A stretch of DNA of 64,000 bases from Noviherbaspirillum suwonense (GTDB lineage: Bacteria; Pseudomonadota; Gammaproteobacteria; Burkholderiales; Burkholderiaceae_D), in assembly GCF_900182955.1 (NCBI RefSeq), contig NZ_FXUL01000019.1, positions 62,001-126,000 of the forward strand, given 5' to 3'. The notes under the pieces are model-generated. The model did not search any database and was not told the DNA's origin. It saw only the letters and a list, made by a program, of their open reading frames with translations. Every line of letters begins with the position of its first letter. Position 1 is the first letter of the stretch. This document shows positions 17,590-26,143 of the stretch, piece after piece. The position numbers and the translations under genes are program-made.

Positions 17590-19379
17590 CGATGCGCATC
17601 CTGAGCGTGAGCATACGGGCCGAACTCGACGTGGTTTCCTGCCGCCAGCGCGCGCGGCAGATTGCGGCGCTGTGCGGTTTCGGCCTGCAGGACCAGGCGC
17701 GCATCGCGACCGCGGCGTCGGAAGTGGCGCGCAATGTGTACAACTATGCAGCGCCGGGCCGCGCCGAATTCCTGATCGAGGGCGAGACCGCGCCGCAGGT
17801 GCTGACCATACGCATCGAGGACCAGGGGCCGGGCATCGCCGAACTCGACCGCATCCTGGCCGGCCAGTACAAGTCACAGACCGGCATGGGCGTCGGCCTG
17901 ATCGGCGCCCAGCGGCTGATGGACCGCTTCACGATCAACAGCCGGCCGGGCGCGGGCACCGTGGTCGAGCTGCGCAAGCTGCTGCCGGCGCATGCGCCGC
18001 TGCTCACGCCGGCGCTGGTCGGCGACATCGGCGCCCGCCTGGCGGCGCTGCCGACCGAGGCGACGCTGACCGAGGTCCAGCAGCAGAACCGCGAGCTGCT
18101 CAATACGCTGGCCGAACTGAAGGCGCGCCAGGAAGAACTGCTGCAGCTCACCCGCGAGCTGGAAGACACCAACCGCGGCGTGGTCGCGCTGTATGCCGAA
18201 CTCGACGAGAAGGCGGGCCACCTGCGCCGCGCCGACGAGATGAAATCGCGCTTCCTGTCCAACATGAGCCATGAATTCCGCACGCCGCTCAGCTCCATCC
18301 GCGCGCTCTCCAAGCTGCTGCTGGACCGGGTCGACGGCGAGCTGACGGTCGAGCAGGAGAAGCAGGTCAGCTTCATCCTGCGCGGCGCCGAGGACCTGTC
18401 CGAACTGGTGAACGACCTGCTCGACCTGGCGAAGATCGAGGCCGGGAAAATCGATATCCGGCCCGGCAGCTTCGCTGTCGCCGACCTGTTTTCCGCGTTG
18501 CGCGGCATGCTGAGGCCGCTGCTGGTCAGCGAATCGGTGCGGCTCGAATTCGACGAGGCGGCCGACCTGCCGCTGCTCTGTACCGACGAGGCCAAGCTGT
18601 CGCAAATCCTGCGCAACTTCATTTCCAACGCGCTGAAATTCACCGACGCCGGCGAGGTCCGCGTCAGCGCGGTCTTCCTGGCCGACGAGGACGCGGTGCG
18701 GGTGTCGGTGCGCGACACCGGCGTCGGCATCCCCGAGGCCAGCCAGCAGCTGGTGTTCGAGGAATTTACCCAGATCGAGAACCGGCTGCAGCAGCGGGTC
18801 AAGGGCACCGGCCTGGGCCTGCCGCTGTGCCGCAAGCTGGCCGGCCTGCTGGGAGGCCGGGTCGAACTGCAGAGCACGCTGGGCGTCGGGTCGACCTTCT
18901 CGGTCGTGCTGCCGGTGCGCTGCGCGCCGCAGCCGCGCAGCGACGCGCCGGCCGCCGCCGCGGCGGGCGAGGACGAGCCCGGACTGCCGGTGCTGGTGGT
19001 CGAGGACGAGGAATCGACCCGCCTGCTGTATGCGCGCTTCCTGCACGGCTCGGCATTCCGGCCGGTCTTTGCCGCCAGCGTGCGCGAGGCGGAAGAGCAG
19101 TGGCAGGCGCGGCCGCCGGTGGCGGTGCTGCTCGACGTGTCGCTGAAAGGCGAGGACTCGTGGCGCTGGCTGACCGACATCAAGAGCGACCCGCGGCGCG
19201 CGGCGGTGCCGGTGGTGCTGGCGACCGAGACCGACGACAAGCGCAAGGGCCTGGCGCTGGGCGCGGATGCGTATTACATCAAGCCGCTGTCGCGGCTCGA
19301 ATTGCTGTCGACGCTGGATTACCTGACCAGCGGCGAAGCCGGCGCGAACGCCGGGCAACGTAAGGAGAATTCTTTGTGA
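17580..19379 (+). CDS. Hybrid histidine kinase with an N-terminal RsbT-like ATPase domain and a C-terminal receiver
   Basis: 599 residues. Residues 5-135: a third RsbT-like GHKL domain (ASEVARNVYNYAA, EDQGPGI, GMGVGLIGAQRLMD). Residues 160-225: coiled coil. HisKA has its phosphoacceptor at His231 (NMSHEFRTPLSS), then an HATPase (NFISNALKFTD, DTGVGIPE, GTGLGLPLC) to about 447, then a receiver 470-590 with VVEDEE, phosphoacceptor Asp519 and Lys in YYIKPLS. There is no membrane segment, so it is a cytoplasmic protein that could dock on the stressosome STAS proteins through its first domain. The start overlaps the previous stop codon. It would pass phosphate to the next protein or to a distant regulator. 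Confidence 0.85.
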   Translation: MAMTMRILSVSIRAELDVVSCRQRARQIAALCGFGLQDQARIATAASEVARNVYNYAAPGRAEFLIEGETAPQVLTIRIEDQGPGIAELDRILAGQYKSQTGMGVGLIGAQRLMDRFTINSRPGAGTVVELRKLLPAHAPLLTPALVGDIGARLAALPTEATLTEVQQQNRELLNTLAELKARQEELLQLTRELEDTNRGVVALYAELDEKAGHLRRADEMKSRFLSNMSHEFRTPLSSIRALSKLLLDRVDGELTVEQEKQVSFILRGAEDLSELVNDLLDLAKIEAGKIDIRPGSFAVADLFSALRGMLRPLLVSESVRLEFDEAADLPLLCTDEAKLSQILRNFISNALKFTDAGEVRVSAVFLADEDAVRVSVRDTGVGIPEASQQLVFEEFTQIENRLQQRVKGTGLGLPLCRKLAGLLGGRVELQSTLGVGSTFSVVLPVRCAPQPRSDAPAAAAAGEDEPGLPVLVVEDEESTRLLYARFLHGSAFRPVFAASVREAEEQWQARPPVAVLLDVSLKGEDSWRWLTDIKSDPRRAAVPVVLATETDDKRKGLALGADAYYIKPLSRLELLSTLDYLTSGEAGANAGQRKENSL

Positions 19380-19392
19380 GGCACTGGCTGTC

Positions 19393-20907
19393 ATGAACGC
19401 AGGCACGCACGAATCGCTGGTGCTCAATGTCGACGACAACGACGGCGCCCGTTATGCGAAAACCCGCATCCTCACGCGCGCGGGTCTGCGCGTGATCGAG
19501 GCGGCAAGCGGCGGCGAAGCGCTGCAGGCAGCGCAGGAACACCACCCGGACCTGGTGCTGCTGGACATGAAGCTGCCCGACATCCACGGCATGGAAGTGT
19601 GCCGCATGCTCAAGCAGGATGCCGCGACCAGTTCCATCCTGGTGCTGCAGACCTCGGCGTCCTATCTCAGCAGCGCCGACAAGATACGCGCGCTGGACGG
19701 CGGCGCCGACAACTACCTGTTCGAGCCGATCGAGCCGGAAGAACTGGTGGCCAACGTCCGGGCGCTGCTGCGGCTGGGCCGGGTCGAGCGGCAGCTGCGC
19801 GAAAGCGACCGCCAGAAGGACGAGTTCCTGGCGACGCTGGCCCACGAGCTGCGCAATCCGCTGGGACCGATACGCAACGCGGTGGAACTGCTGCGGCAGC
19901 TCGGCGGCGACTCGCACGAACAGCAGGAGCAGGCGCGCCATACCATCGTGCGGCAGACCAATCACCTGGTGCGCCTGGTCGACGACCTGCTGGACGTGTC
20001 CCGCATCAACCAGGGCAAGATCACGCTGCGGCGCGAACCGGCCGAGCTGTCCGCCTTCATCGGCGCCGCGCAGGAAACCGTGCAGCCCATCATGCAGGCC
20101 CGTCAGCATGCGCTGAGCGTGAGCCTGCCGCCGCAAACGGTGACGCTCTTCGGCGACAGCGTGCGCCTGGCGCAGATCGTCGGCAACCTGCTGCACAATG
20201 CGGCGAAGTTTACGCCGGTCGGCGGCAGGATCGCGCTGGATGCGACGCTGGACGCCAACACCCTGGTGCTGCGCATCAGCGACAACGGCATCGGCGTGCC
20301 GGCGACCAGCGCCGGCAGGATATTCGAATTGTTCGCCCAGGCGCAGCATGTGCCCGACCGGGTGCAGGACGGGCTGGGCATCGGCCTGTCGCTGGTCAAG
20401 AAGCTGGTCGAGCTGCATGGCGGCTCGGTGTCGGTCAGCAGCGCGGGAGAGGGCCTGGGCAGCACTTTCGAAGTGCGGCTGCCGGTGATGCAGGCCAGCG
20501 CGCCCGCGCAGTCGGCGCAGCAAGCGCCGGCGGCAAGCGGCACGAGCGGCGGCTACCGCATCCTGGTCGTCGACGACAGCGTCGATTCGGCCAGCATGCT
20601 GTGCGCGCTGCTGGAAATCAGCGGCCATACGGTGCTGACCAGCCACACCGGCAAGGACGCCATCGCGGCGGCGACGCAGTTTCACCCGGAGATCATCTTC
20701 CTCGACATCGGCCTGCCCGACATGACAGGCTATGAAGTTGCCGCCCGGATGCGCCGGCTACCCGACATGGACAGCGTGAAGCTGGTCGCGCTGACCGGCT
20801 ACGGCCAGGAAAAGGACAAGCAGGACGCCAAGGCAGCCGGCTTCGACCATCACCTGGTGAAGCCGATCAATTTCGACGCATTGACCGCATTGACGACGCG
20901 GCCCTGA
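19393..20907 (+). CDS. Receiver-HisKA-HATPase-receiver hybrid kinase
   Basis: 504 residues: receiver 1 (about 8-128), HisKA with His151 (TLAHELRNPLGP), HATPase to about 365 (NLLHNAAKFTP, SDNGIGVP, GLGIGLSLV), linker, receiver 2 (388-500). Receiver 2 is canonical (VVDDS, Asp438, Lys490). Receiver 1 has the acidic pocket (NVDDND) and Asp58, but the conserved Lys is replaced by Glu111 in LFEPIEPEEL, which should alter its phosphorylation-driven switch. The domain order suits a phosphorelay from the upstream hybrid kinase. No DNA-binding output domain occurs in the operon, so the final target lies elsewhere. The gene starts 13 bases after its neighbour and closes the stressosome operon. Confidence 0.88.
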   Translation: MNAGTHESLVLNVDDNDGARYAKTRILTRAGLRVIEAASGGEALQAAQEHHPDLVLLDMKLPDIHGMEVCRMLKQDAATSSILVLQTSASYLSSADKIRALDGGADNYLFEPIEPEELVANVRALLRLGRVERQLRESDRQKDEFLATLAHELRNPLGPIRNAVELLRQLGGDSHEQQEQARHTIVRQTNHLVRLVDDLLDVSRINQGKITLRREPAELSAFIGAAQETVQPIMQARQHALSVSLPPQTVTLFGDSVRLAQIVGNLLHNAAKFTPVGGRIALDATLDANTLVLRISDNGIGVPATSAGRIFELFAQAQHVPDRVQDGLGIGLSLVKKLVELHGGSVSVSSAGEGLGSTFEVRLPVMQASAPAQSAQQAPAASGTSGGYRILVVDDSVDSASMLCALLEISGHTVLTSHTGKDAIAAATQFHPEIIFLDIGLPDMTGYEVAARMRRLPDMDSVKLVALTGYGQEKDKQDAKAAGFDHHLVKPINFDALTALTTRP

Positions 20908-20974
20908 GCGGGAGAGGACGGCGCGCAATCGCGGGGTGAAGGGCCGGACGGCCTTTCCACGCCGGGACTGCGCA

Positions 20975-21002
20975 GTTTGCCGCGCAATGCCGCGCGGCAA
21001 AC
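20975..21002. terminator. Strong hairpin between the stressosome operon and lipA
   Basis: Perfect 11-bp inverted repeat GTTTGCCGCGC / GCGCGGCAAAC with a six-base loop, lying between two convergent genes and 8 bases beyond the lipA stop codon. Neither side has a clear T-run, so it may be a bidirectional terminator or an RNA-stabilising end. A second, weaker GGCC hairpin followed by TTT lies at 20939-20956 on the plus strand. Confidence 0.5.
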
Positions 21003-21009
21003 CCGGGGC

Positions 21010-21993
21010 TCAGGCGACCCCGGCCACCCCGGCGCCATGCGCCTGCTGGTCGGCATGGTAGGAGCTGCGCACCATCGCGCCGACCGCCGCATGCACGAAA
21101 CCCATCTTGTAGGCTTCTTCCTCGAACATCTTGAACGTGTCCGGGTGCACGTAGCGGCGCACCGGCAGATGGTCGCCGGAAGGCATCAGGTACTGGCCGA
21201 TGGTCAGCATGTCGACATCGTGCGCGCGCAGGTCGCGCATGACCTGCAGGATTTCCTCGTCGGTCTCGCCCAGGCCGACCATGATGCCGGACTTGGTCGG
21301 CGTCTGCGGATGCAGTTCCTTGAAGCGCTTCAGCAGGCTCAGCGAATACTGGTAGTCGGAGCCGGGACGGGCTTCCTTGTACAGCCGCGGCGCGGTTTCC
21401 AGGTTGTGGTTCATCACGTCGGGCGGCGCGGCTTTCAGGATCTCCAGCGCCCGGTCCATGCGGCCGCGGAAGTCAGGCGTCAGGATCTCGATGCGGGTGT
21501 TGGGCGACAGCGCCCGCACGCGCTCGATGCAGGCGACGAAATGGCCGGCGCCGCCGTCGCGCAGGTCGTCGCGGTCGACCGAGGTGATCACCACGTAGCT
21601 GAGCTTGAGCGCGGCGATGGTCTTCGCGAGGTTTTCCGGCTCGTTCGGGTCCAGCGGGTCGGGACGGCCGTGGCCGACGTCGCAGAACGGGCAGCGCCGG
21701 GTGCACTTGTCGCCCATGATCATGAAGGTCGCGGTGCCCTTGCCGAAGCATTCGCCGATATTCGGGCAGGACGCTTCCTCGCACACTGTCACCAGGTTGT
21801 TGGCGCGCAGGATGTCCTTGATCTCGTAGAAGCGGGTGGTCGGCGAACCGGCCTTGACGCGGATCCAGTCCGGCTTGGGGAGGCGTTCAGCGGGAATGAT
21901 CTTGATCGGGATGCGCGCGGTTTTGCCGGCGCCTTTCTGCTTGTCGTTCGGATTGTAGGTCGAAGAAGCAAGTTCGATCGGGTTGGATGCCAT
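21010..21993 (-). CDS. lipA: Lipoyl synthase (radical SAM)
   Basis: 327 residues. It inserts two sulfur atoms into protein-bound octanoyl groups. Both iron-sulfur cluster motifs are seen: the auxiliary [12 protein letters not shown] and the radical-SAM [15 protein letters not shown]. The C-terminal serine ligand region is [11 protein letters not shown]. The start at 21993 ([10 protein letters not shown]) is preferred; an ATG nine codons upstream at 22020 overlaps the lipB stop. lipB lies immediately upstream on the same strand, so the pair forms the endogenous lipoate assembly route. Confidence 0.97.
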   Translation of the reverse strand: MASNPIELASSTYNPNDKQKGAGKTARIPIKIIPAERLPKPDWIRVKAGSPTTRFYEIKDILRANNLVTVCEEASCPNIGECFGKGTATFMIMGDKCTRRCPFCDVGHGRPDPLDPNEPENLAKTIAALKLSYVVITSVDRDDLRDGGAGHFVACIERVRALSPNTRIEILTPDFRGRMDRALEILKAAPPDVMNHNLETAPRLYKEARPGSDYQYSLSLLKRFKELHPQTPTKSGIMVGLGETDEEILQVMRDLRAHDVDMLTIGQYLMPSGDHLPVRRYVHPDTFKMFEEEAYKMGFVHAAVGAMVRSSYHADQQAHGAGVAGVA

Positions 21994-22019
21994 GGTGTGC
22001 GGAGCGCCGGGCGGCGCCA

Positions 22020-22697
22020 CTATCCTTTCAGTCGGTCAATTAATTGGCGGGCCAGCGCCTGCTGCACCTCGGCCAGCGGCGCGTCCACGCCCAGGGTCTT
22101 CATGTCCACCGTCGCCAGGCCGGCGTAACCGCAGGGGTTGATCCAGCCGAAGGGCGCGAGATCCATGGAAACATTGAGGGAAACGCCGTGGTAGGTGCAG
22201 CCGTTGCCGCGTATCTTCAGGCCCAGCGCGGCAATTTTCGCGCCTTGCCAGCGGCCGTCGGCGATGTAGATGCCGGGCGCGCCGGCATGGCGCTCGCCGG
22301 CCAGATTATACGCCGCAAGCGTTTCGATCACCGCCTGCTCGATTGCGTGCACGAACTCGCGCGCATAGAGGCGGGCGTCCCGCCGGCGGCGTTTCAGGTC
22401 CATCAGCAGGTAGATCACGGCCTGTCCCGGCCCGTGGAAGGTCACTTCGCCGCCGCGGTCGGTCTGCACCACCGGGATGCCATGCGCGTCGAGCACATGG
22501 GACGGATCGGCGCCCAGGCCCAGCGTGTAGACCGGCGGATGTTCGACGATCCACAGCTGGTCGGCGGATGCCGCATCGCGCGCGCCGGTGTAGTCGCGCA
22601 TCGCGGCCAGGCTGGCTTCATAAGCCTCCCGGCCGCGATCCAGGACCGCCGGCGCACCCGGCGCGTGGTCCATTGCCCGGTCCATCGCCTGGTCCAT
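22020..22697 (-). CDS. lipB: Octanoyl-(acyl-carrier-protein):protein transferase
   Basis: About 225 residues. It moves octanoate from acyl-carrier protein to apo-lipoyl domains. The conserved blocks [32 protein letters not shown] (catalytic Lys region) and the nucleophile Cys in [10 protein letters not shown] are all present. The 5' end consists of three 12-base repeats, each carrying an ATG (complements of 22697, 22685 and 22673), so three starts give proteins differing by four residues. The first is taken here, six bases beyond the stop codon of the DUF493 gene. The homologous region begins after the repeats. Confidence 0.95.
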   Translation of the reverse strand: MDQAMDRAMDHAPGAPAVLDRGREAYEASLAAMRDYTGARDAASADQLWIVEHPPVYTLGLGADPSHVLDAHGIPVVQTDRGGEVTFHGPGQAVIYLLMDLKRRRRDARLYAREFVHAIEQAVIETLAAYNLAGERHAGAPGIYIADGRWQGAKIAALGLKIRGNGCTYHGVSLNVSMDLAPFGWINPCGYAGLATVDMKTLGVDAPLAEVQQALARQLIDRLKG

Positions 22698-22702
22698 TGC
22701 GC

Positions 22703-23014
22703 CTACAGCACCACCTTCACCATCGGATGCGAACTCAGCGCCCGGTAAAGGTTGTCGAGCTGCTCACGGCTGGTGGCGCGCACGGTCGCGGTCAGCGACA
22801 GGTAATTGCCCTTGGACGACGGCCGCGTTTCCAGCCGGCCCGTATGGAATTCCGGATCGTGCTGCGTCACCACGTCGACGATCACCGCGGTGAAGGTTTC
22901 GTGCATTGGCCCCATGATCTTGATCGGAAAATCGCTCGGATACGTGATCAGGCTTTCCTCGACGGGAATGTCCCCGAGGTTGACGATATTGCCGGTTCTG
23001 TTCAGCTTGTCCAT
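22703..23014 (-). CDS. YbeD/DUF493 family protein
   Basis: 103 residues with an ACT/ferredoxin-like fold typical of Ybe[25 protein letters not shown] and a C-terminal [14 protein letters not shown]. Members lie between dacA-type genes and lipB in proteobacteria, exactly as here, and are suspected of a regulatory role in lipoate or D-alanine metabolism without proof. The start at 23014 is set by AAGGAGCG on the minus strand. It is part of the block dacC-like, D-amino-acid aminotransferase, ybeD, lipB, lipA. Confidence 0.9.
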   Translation of the reverse strand: MDKLNRTGNIVNLGDIPVEESLITYPSDFPIKIMGPMHETFTAVIVDVVTQHDPEFHTGRLETRPSSKGNYLSLTATVRATSREQLDNLYRALSSHPMVKVVL

Positions 23015-23043
23015 CGTGCGCTCCTTGTAGTGCTGCTTGTGAT

Positions 23044-23889
23044 TCAGGCAGCCTTTGCCGCCTGGTAAGCCTCGTACAACTTGCTGTAGATGGGGCCGGG
23101 AGCGCCATTTCCAACCGGCTGGCCGTCGATGCGGGTGACCGGCAGCACTTCCTTGGTGGCCGAGGACAGCATCACCTCGTCGGCGGCGAACACCTCGTCG
23201 CGGCCGATGCGGCGGACCTCGAAAGGGATGCGGTTGGCCGCGCACAATTCCCGTATCAGGCCGTAGCGTATGCCTTCCAGGATCAGGTTGTCCTTCGGCG
23301 GGCCGTACAGCACGCCGTTTTTCACGACCCAGACATTGGACGACGAGCCCTCGGTCAGCATGCCGTCGCGGAACTGGATGGACTCGGTGGCCTCGTGCTC
23401 CACCGCGTATTGCGCGGCCAGCACATTGCCGAGCAGGGACACCGACTTGATCTCGCAATGCAGCCAGCGCTTGTCTTCCATCGTCACGCAGGACACGCCG
23501 GCGGCCCGCACTGCGTTCGAAGGCAGCACCAGCGGGTTGGTCATGATGAAGACGGTCGGCACCACGGTTGCCGGAAAGGCATGGGCGCGCTTTGCCACGC
23601 CGCGGGTCACCTGCAGGTACACCATCTGGTCGTCGTCCGGATAGGCGGCGACCACCTTGTCGATCAGCGCCATCCAGCCGGCCAGGTCATGCGGATTTGG
23701 AATGCCGATCTTGTCCAGGCTGCGAAACAGCCGCGCCATATGGTGTTCGGCGCGGAACATTTTGCGCTGGTAGATGGGAATGACTTCGTACACGCCGTCG
23801 CCAAAGATGAAGCCGCGGTCGAGCACCGGGATCCGGGCTTCGGAAAGCGGTGTCATTTCGCCATTGAGGTAGACCAGGGAGTCATTCAT
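23044..23889 (-). CDS. dat: D-amino-acid aminotransferase (class IV PLP enzyme)
   Basis: 281 residues of the BCAT/DAAT class IV fold. The PLP-binding lysine is in HCEIKSVSLLGNV, and the cofactor/substrate region TEGSSSNVWVVK and LEGIRYGLI are present. The Arg/His pattern GVAKRAHAFP matches D-alanine aminotransferases more than branched-chain ones, and the 281-residue length fits. It would supply D-glutamate or D-alanine for the wall, in line with the D,D-carboxypeptidase gene upstream. Branched-chain or aminodeoxychorismate lyase activity cannot be excluded. The start at 23889 (MNDSLVYLNGEM) is followed immediately by the conserved N-terminus. Confidence 0.85.
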   Translation of the reverse strand: MNDSLVYLNGEMTPLSEARIPVLDRGFIFGDGVYEVIPIYQRKMFRAEHHMARLFRSLDKIGIPNPHDLAGWMALIDKVVAAYPDDDQMVYLQVTRGVAKRAHAFPATVVPTVFIMTNPLVLPSNAVRAAGVSCVTMEDKRWLHCEIKSVSLLGNVLAAQYAVEHEATESIQFRDGMLTEGSSSNVWVVKNGVLYGPPKDNLILEGIRYGLIRELCAANRIPFEVRRIGRDEVFAADEVMLSSATKEVLPVTRIDGQPVGNGAPGPIYSKLYEAYQAAKAA

Positions 23890-24232
23890 GTTTTTTTCCG
23901 GAAAGAGGTGAGAACGGTATTTTTGCACGTGCGGAATGAAAGGCCGATGCCGATTCTGCATGAAGCGCAGCGGCGATCGACTGGAAGGCATCCGGGTGTT
24001 TCGGGGCACGTCGCGCGGGGAGGGCGACCCCGGGGCGGCATCTGTCGCCGTCGCCAGCGTCCGGACCGGCCATGTTCGCGGCGGAGCGCTGCGGGAATCA
24101 GGCAGGCGAGGCGTAAGGCACAGCCTGCCGGAAACCGGGCCCGCGCCGATCGGCGACCTTATGCGGGCGTGTCGGCTTTCCGTGCGATCCGGGACGGGCG
24201 GATGCTTCCACGCCTGTCCCGACCAATCGCCA
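23890..24232. other. 343-base stretch without a convincing gene
   Basis: Between the aminotransferase start and the carboxypeptidase stop there is no codon-biased frame of the right strand. An AT-rich patch lies at 23886-23925 (poly-T on the plus strand, poly-A on the minus strand), close to the aminotransferase start, where a promoter could sit. I cannot assign -10/-35 boxes. Confidence 0.4.
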
Positions 24233-25381
24233 TTACTTCATCCAGAGCCGGATCGAATCCCAGGCACGGCCGAAGATGCTGGCCTCGTTCACCTGTTCCA
24301 GCGCCAGCAGCGGCGCTTCGGTGATGGTCTTGCCGTCGGCGACCATCTTCAGCGTGCCGACCCGGCTGTTCTGCGCAATCGGCGCCACCAGCGGGTCCTT
24401 GCGCTCCACGACCGGCTTCATCTTGTCGGCGGTGCCTTTCGGGACCGTGACGAAGATGTCCTGGTTGAAGCCCAGCTTGACTTCCTTCTGCGCGCCTTTC
24501 CAGACTTCCGGCGTGGCCACTGCCTGGCCCTTCGCATACAGCTTGACCGTGTCGAAATTGAGGAAGCCCCAGTTCAGCAGCTTCTGGCTTTCCTGCGCGC
24601 GGATGGAGTCGGAACGGGCGCCCAGCACCACCGACACCAGCCGGCGCTCGCCGCTGGTGCCGTTGGGACGGTGCGACGATGCGATCAGGCAGTAGCCGGC
24701 GGCCTGGGTATGGCCGGTCTTCATGCCGTCCACGGTCGGGTCCAGCCACAGCAGCCGGTTGCGGTTGGGCTGGGTGATCTTGTTATAGGTGAAGCTCTTG
24801 GTCGAGTAGATCTTGTACATGTCCGGGAAGTCGCGGATCAGGCGCGCGGCCAGGATGGACAGGTCGTTCGCGGTCGAATAATTGTCCGGGCTGGGCATGC
24901 CGGCGGCATTCGCGAAGCGGGTGGACTTCAGGCCCATGCGCTCTGCCTCGCGGTTCATCAGCACGGCGAACGCGTCCTCGGTGCCGGACACGGCCTCGGC
25001 CAGCGCAACCGCGGCGTCATTGCCGGACTGGACGATCAGGCCGTACAGCAGGTCATTGATCGACACCGGGGTGGCCGGCTCGATGAACATCTTGGAACTG
25101 TCGCCGGACACCTTCCAGGCGCGCACCGACACATTGACCATCTGGTCGAGCTTCAGCTTCTTTTCCTGGACGGCCTGGAACACCAGGTAGGCGGTCATGA
25201 TCTTGGTCAGCGACGCCGGCTCGATGCGCAAGTCCGGCTCCTGCGACGCCAGCACCTGGCCGCTGGTGGCGTCCAGCAGCAGGAAGGAGCGGGCGGCGAC
25301 GGTGGGCGCCGGCATGGTCTGCGCAATGGCGGCCGACAGGGACAACAGGGAAGCGGCAATGGCCGCAATGAACTTTTTCAT
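24233..25381 (-). CDS. dacC: D-alanyl-D-alanine carboxypeptidase (PBP5/6 type)
   Basis: 382 residues with a signal peptide of about 20 residues. All three penicillin-binding motifs are visible: Ser-Leu-Thr-Lys in IEPASLTKIMTAY, Ser-Gly-Asn in IVQSGNDAAVA and Lys-Thr-Gly in GMKTGHTQAAG. The PBP5 C-terminal beta domain and a terminal amphipathic helix (RAWDSIRLWMK) for membrane association follow. It removes the terminal D-alanine of peptidoglycan pentapeptides. The symbol is chosen among dacA/dacC by family, not by proof. A TATAAT promoter lies at 25447-25452 on the same strand. Confidence 0.93.
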   Translation of the reverse strand: MKKFIAAIAASLLSLSAAIAQTMPAPTVAARSFLLLDATSGQVLASQEPDLRIEPASLTKIMTAYLVFQAVQEKKLKLDQMVNVSVRAWKVSGDSSKMFIEPATPVSINDLLYGLIVQSGNDAAVALAEAVSGTEDAFAVLMNREAERMGLKSTRFANAAGMPSPDNYSTANDLSILAARLIRDFPDMYKIYSTKSFTYNKITQPNRNRLLWLDPTVDGMKTGHTQAAGYCLIASSHRPNGTSGERRLVSVVLGARSDSIRAQESQKLLNWGFLNFDTVKLYAKGQAVATPEVWKGAQKEVKLGFNQDIFVTVPKGTADKMKPVVERKDPLVAPIAQNSRVGTLKMVADGKTITEAPLLALEQVNEASIFGRAWDSIRLWMK

Positions 25382-25446
25382 GGAATGGACGAAATGAAGG
25401 CGCGAGGCGCGCTTGCGGTTGGAAGCAGTTGAAATAACAGGGACGC

Positions 25447-25452
25447 ATTATA
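25447..25452 (-). promoter_or_regulatory. -10 element of the carboxypeptidase gene, beside a hairpin
   Basis: The minus strand reads TATAAT here, giving a leader of roughly 60 bases before the start at 25381. The -35 region overlaps a 7-bp hairpin GCGGCGT / ACGCCGC with a GGAA loop (25463-25480), which could terminate transcription of the upstream hydrolase gene. Confidence 0.5.
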
Positions 25453-25498
25453 GCCTTGCAGCGCGGCGTGGAAACGCCGCGGTCGACCGCAGCCCTCG

Positions 25499-26134
25499 CT
25501 AGCGGTGCCACATCTCGGTAACCAGGTTCTTGATGTGCTGAAGCTTGCGGTGGAAGAAATGGTCGGCGCCCGGAATGACGATCACCGGCACGTCCTGCGG
25601 CCGCACCCAGTCCAGCACCGCGGCCAGCGTAATCGTGTCGTCCTGTTCGCCATGGATCAGGATGGAATTGGCCGGGATCGCCGGCATCGCCCATTTTCCC
25701 GCGGCGGAGCCGACCAGCACCAGGCGTTCGGCCGGCTCGCCGCCGGCCTGCAGCCGCTGCTGCAGCTGCGCCTGGACGAAGGTGCCGAAGGAGAAGCCCG
25801 CCAGCGCCACCGGCACGCCCGGGTACAGGCTGCGCATATGGGCCAGCAGCAGCGCCGTGTCGTCGGTCTCGCCGGCGCCTTGGTCATGCGTGCCGGCCGA
25901 TGCGCCGACGCCGCGGAAATTCATCCGCGCGCTGGCATAGCCCAGCCCGACGAAAGCGCGGGCCAGGGTCTGGGTGACCTTGTTGTCCATCGTGCCGCCA
26001 TACAGCGGATGCGGATGCGCAATCAGCGCGATGCCGCGCGGCGCGGCGAACTGGGCGGCGTCGGGCAGGTCGAGCGCGCATTCGAGGGCGCCGGCAGCGC
26101 CGGTCAGGGAAAACCGCTGGGTATGTGCATTCAT
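25499..26134 (-). CDS. Alpha/beta hydrolase (CinA-like/dienelactone-type esterase family)
   Basis: 211 residues. The nucleophile elbow is Gly-Phe-Ser-Phe-Gly (ALAGFSFGTFV), with the acid in LIHGEQDDTI and the catalytic His in IPGADHFFHRKL. The N-terminal IALIAHPHPLYGGTMDNK is characteristic of a family of small cytosolic hydrolases widespread in proteobacteria whose natural substrate is unknown. There is no signal peptide. It is ten bases downstream of the ferredoxin-like gene and probably cotranscribed with it. Confidence 0.82.
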   Translation of the reverse strand: MNAHTQRFSLTGAAGALECALDLPDAAQFAAPRGIALIAHPHPLYGGTMDNKVTQTLARAFVGLGYASARMNFRGVGASAGTHDQGAGETDDTALLLAHMRSLYPGVPVALAGFSFGTFVQAQLQQRLQAGGEPAERLVLVGSAAGKWAMPAIPANSILIHGEQDDTITLAAVLDWVRPQDVPVIVIPGADHFFHRKLQHIKNLVTEMWHR

Positions 26135-26143
26135 GGCCGCGCC

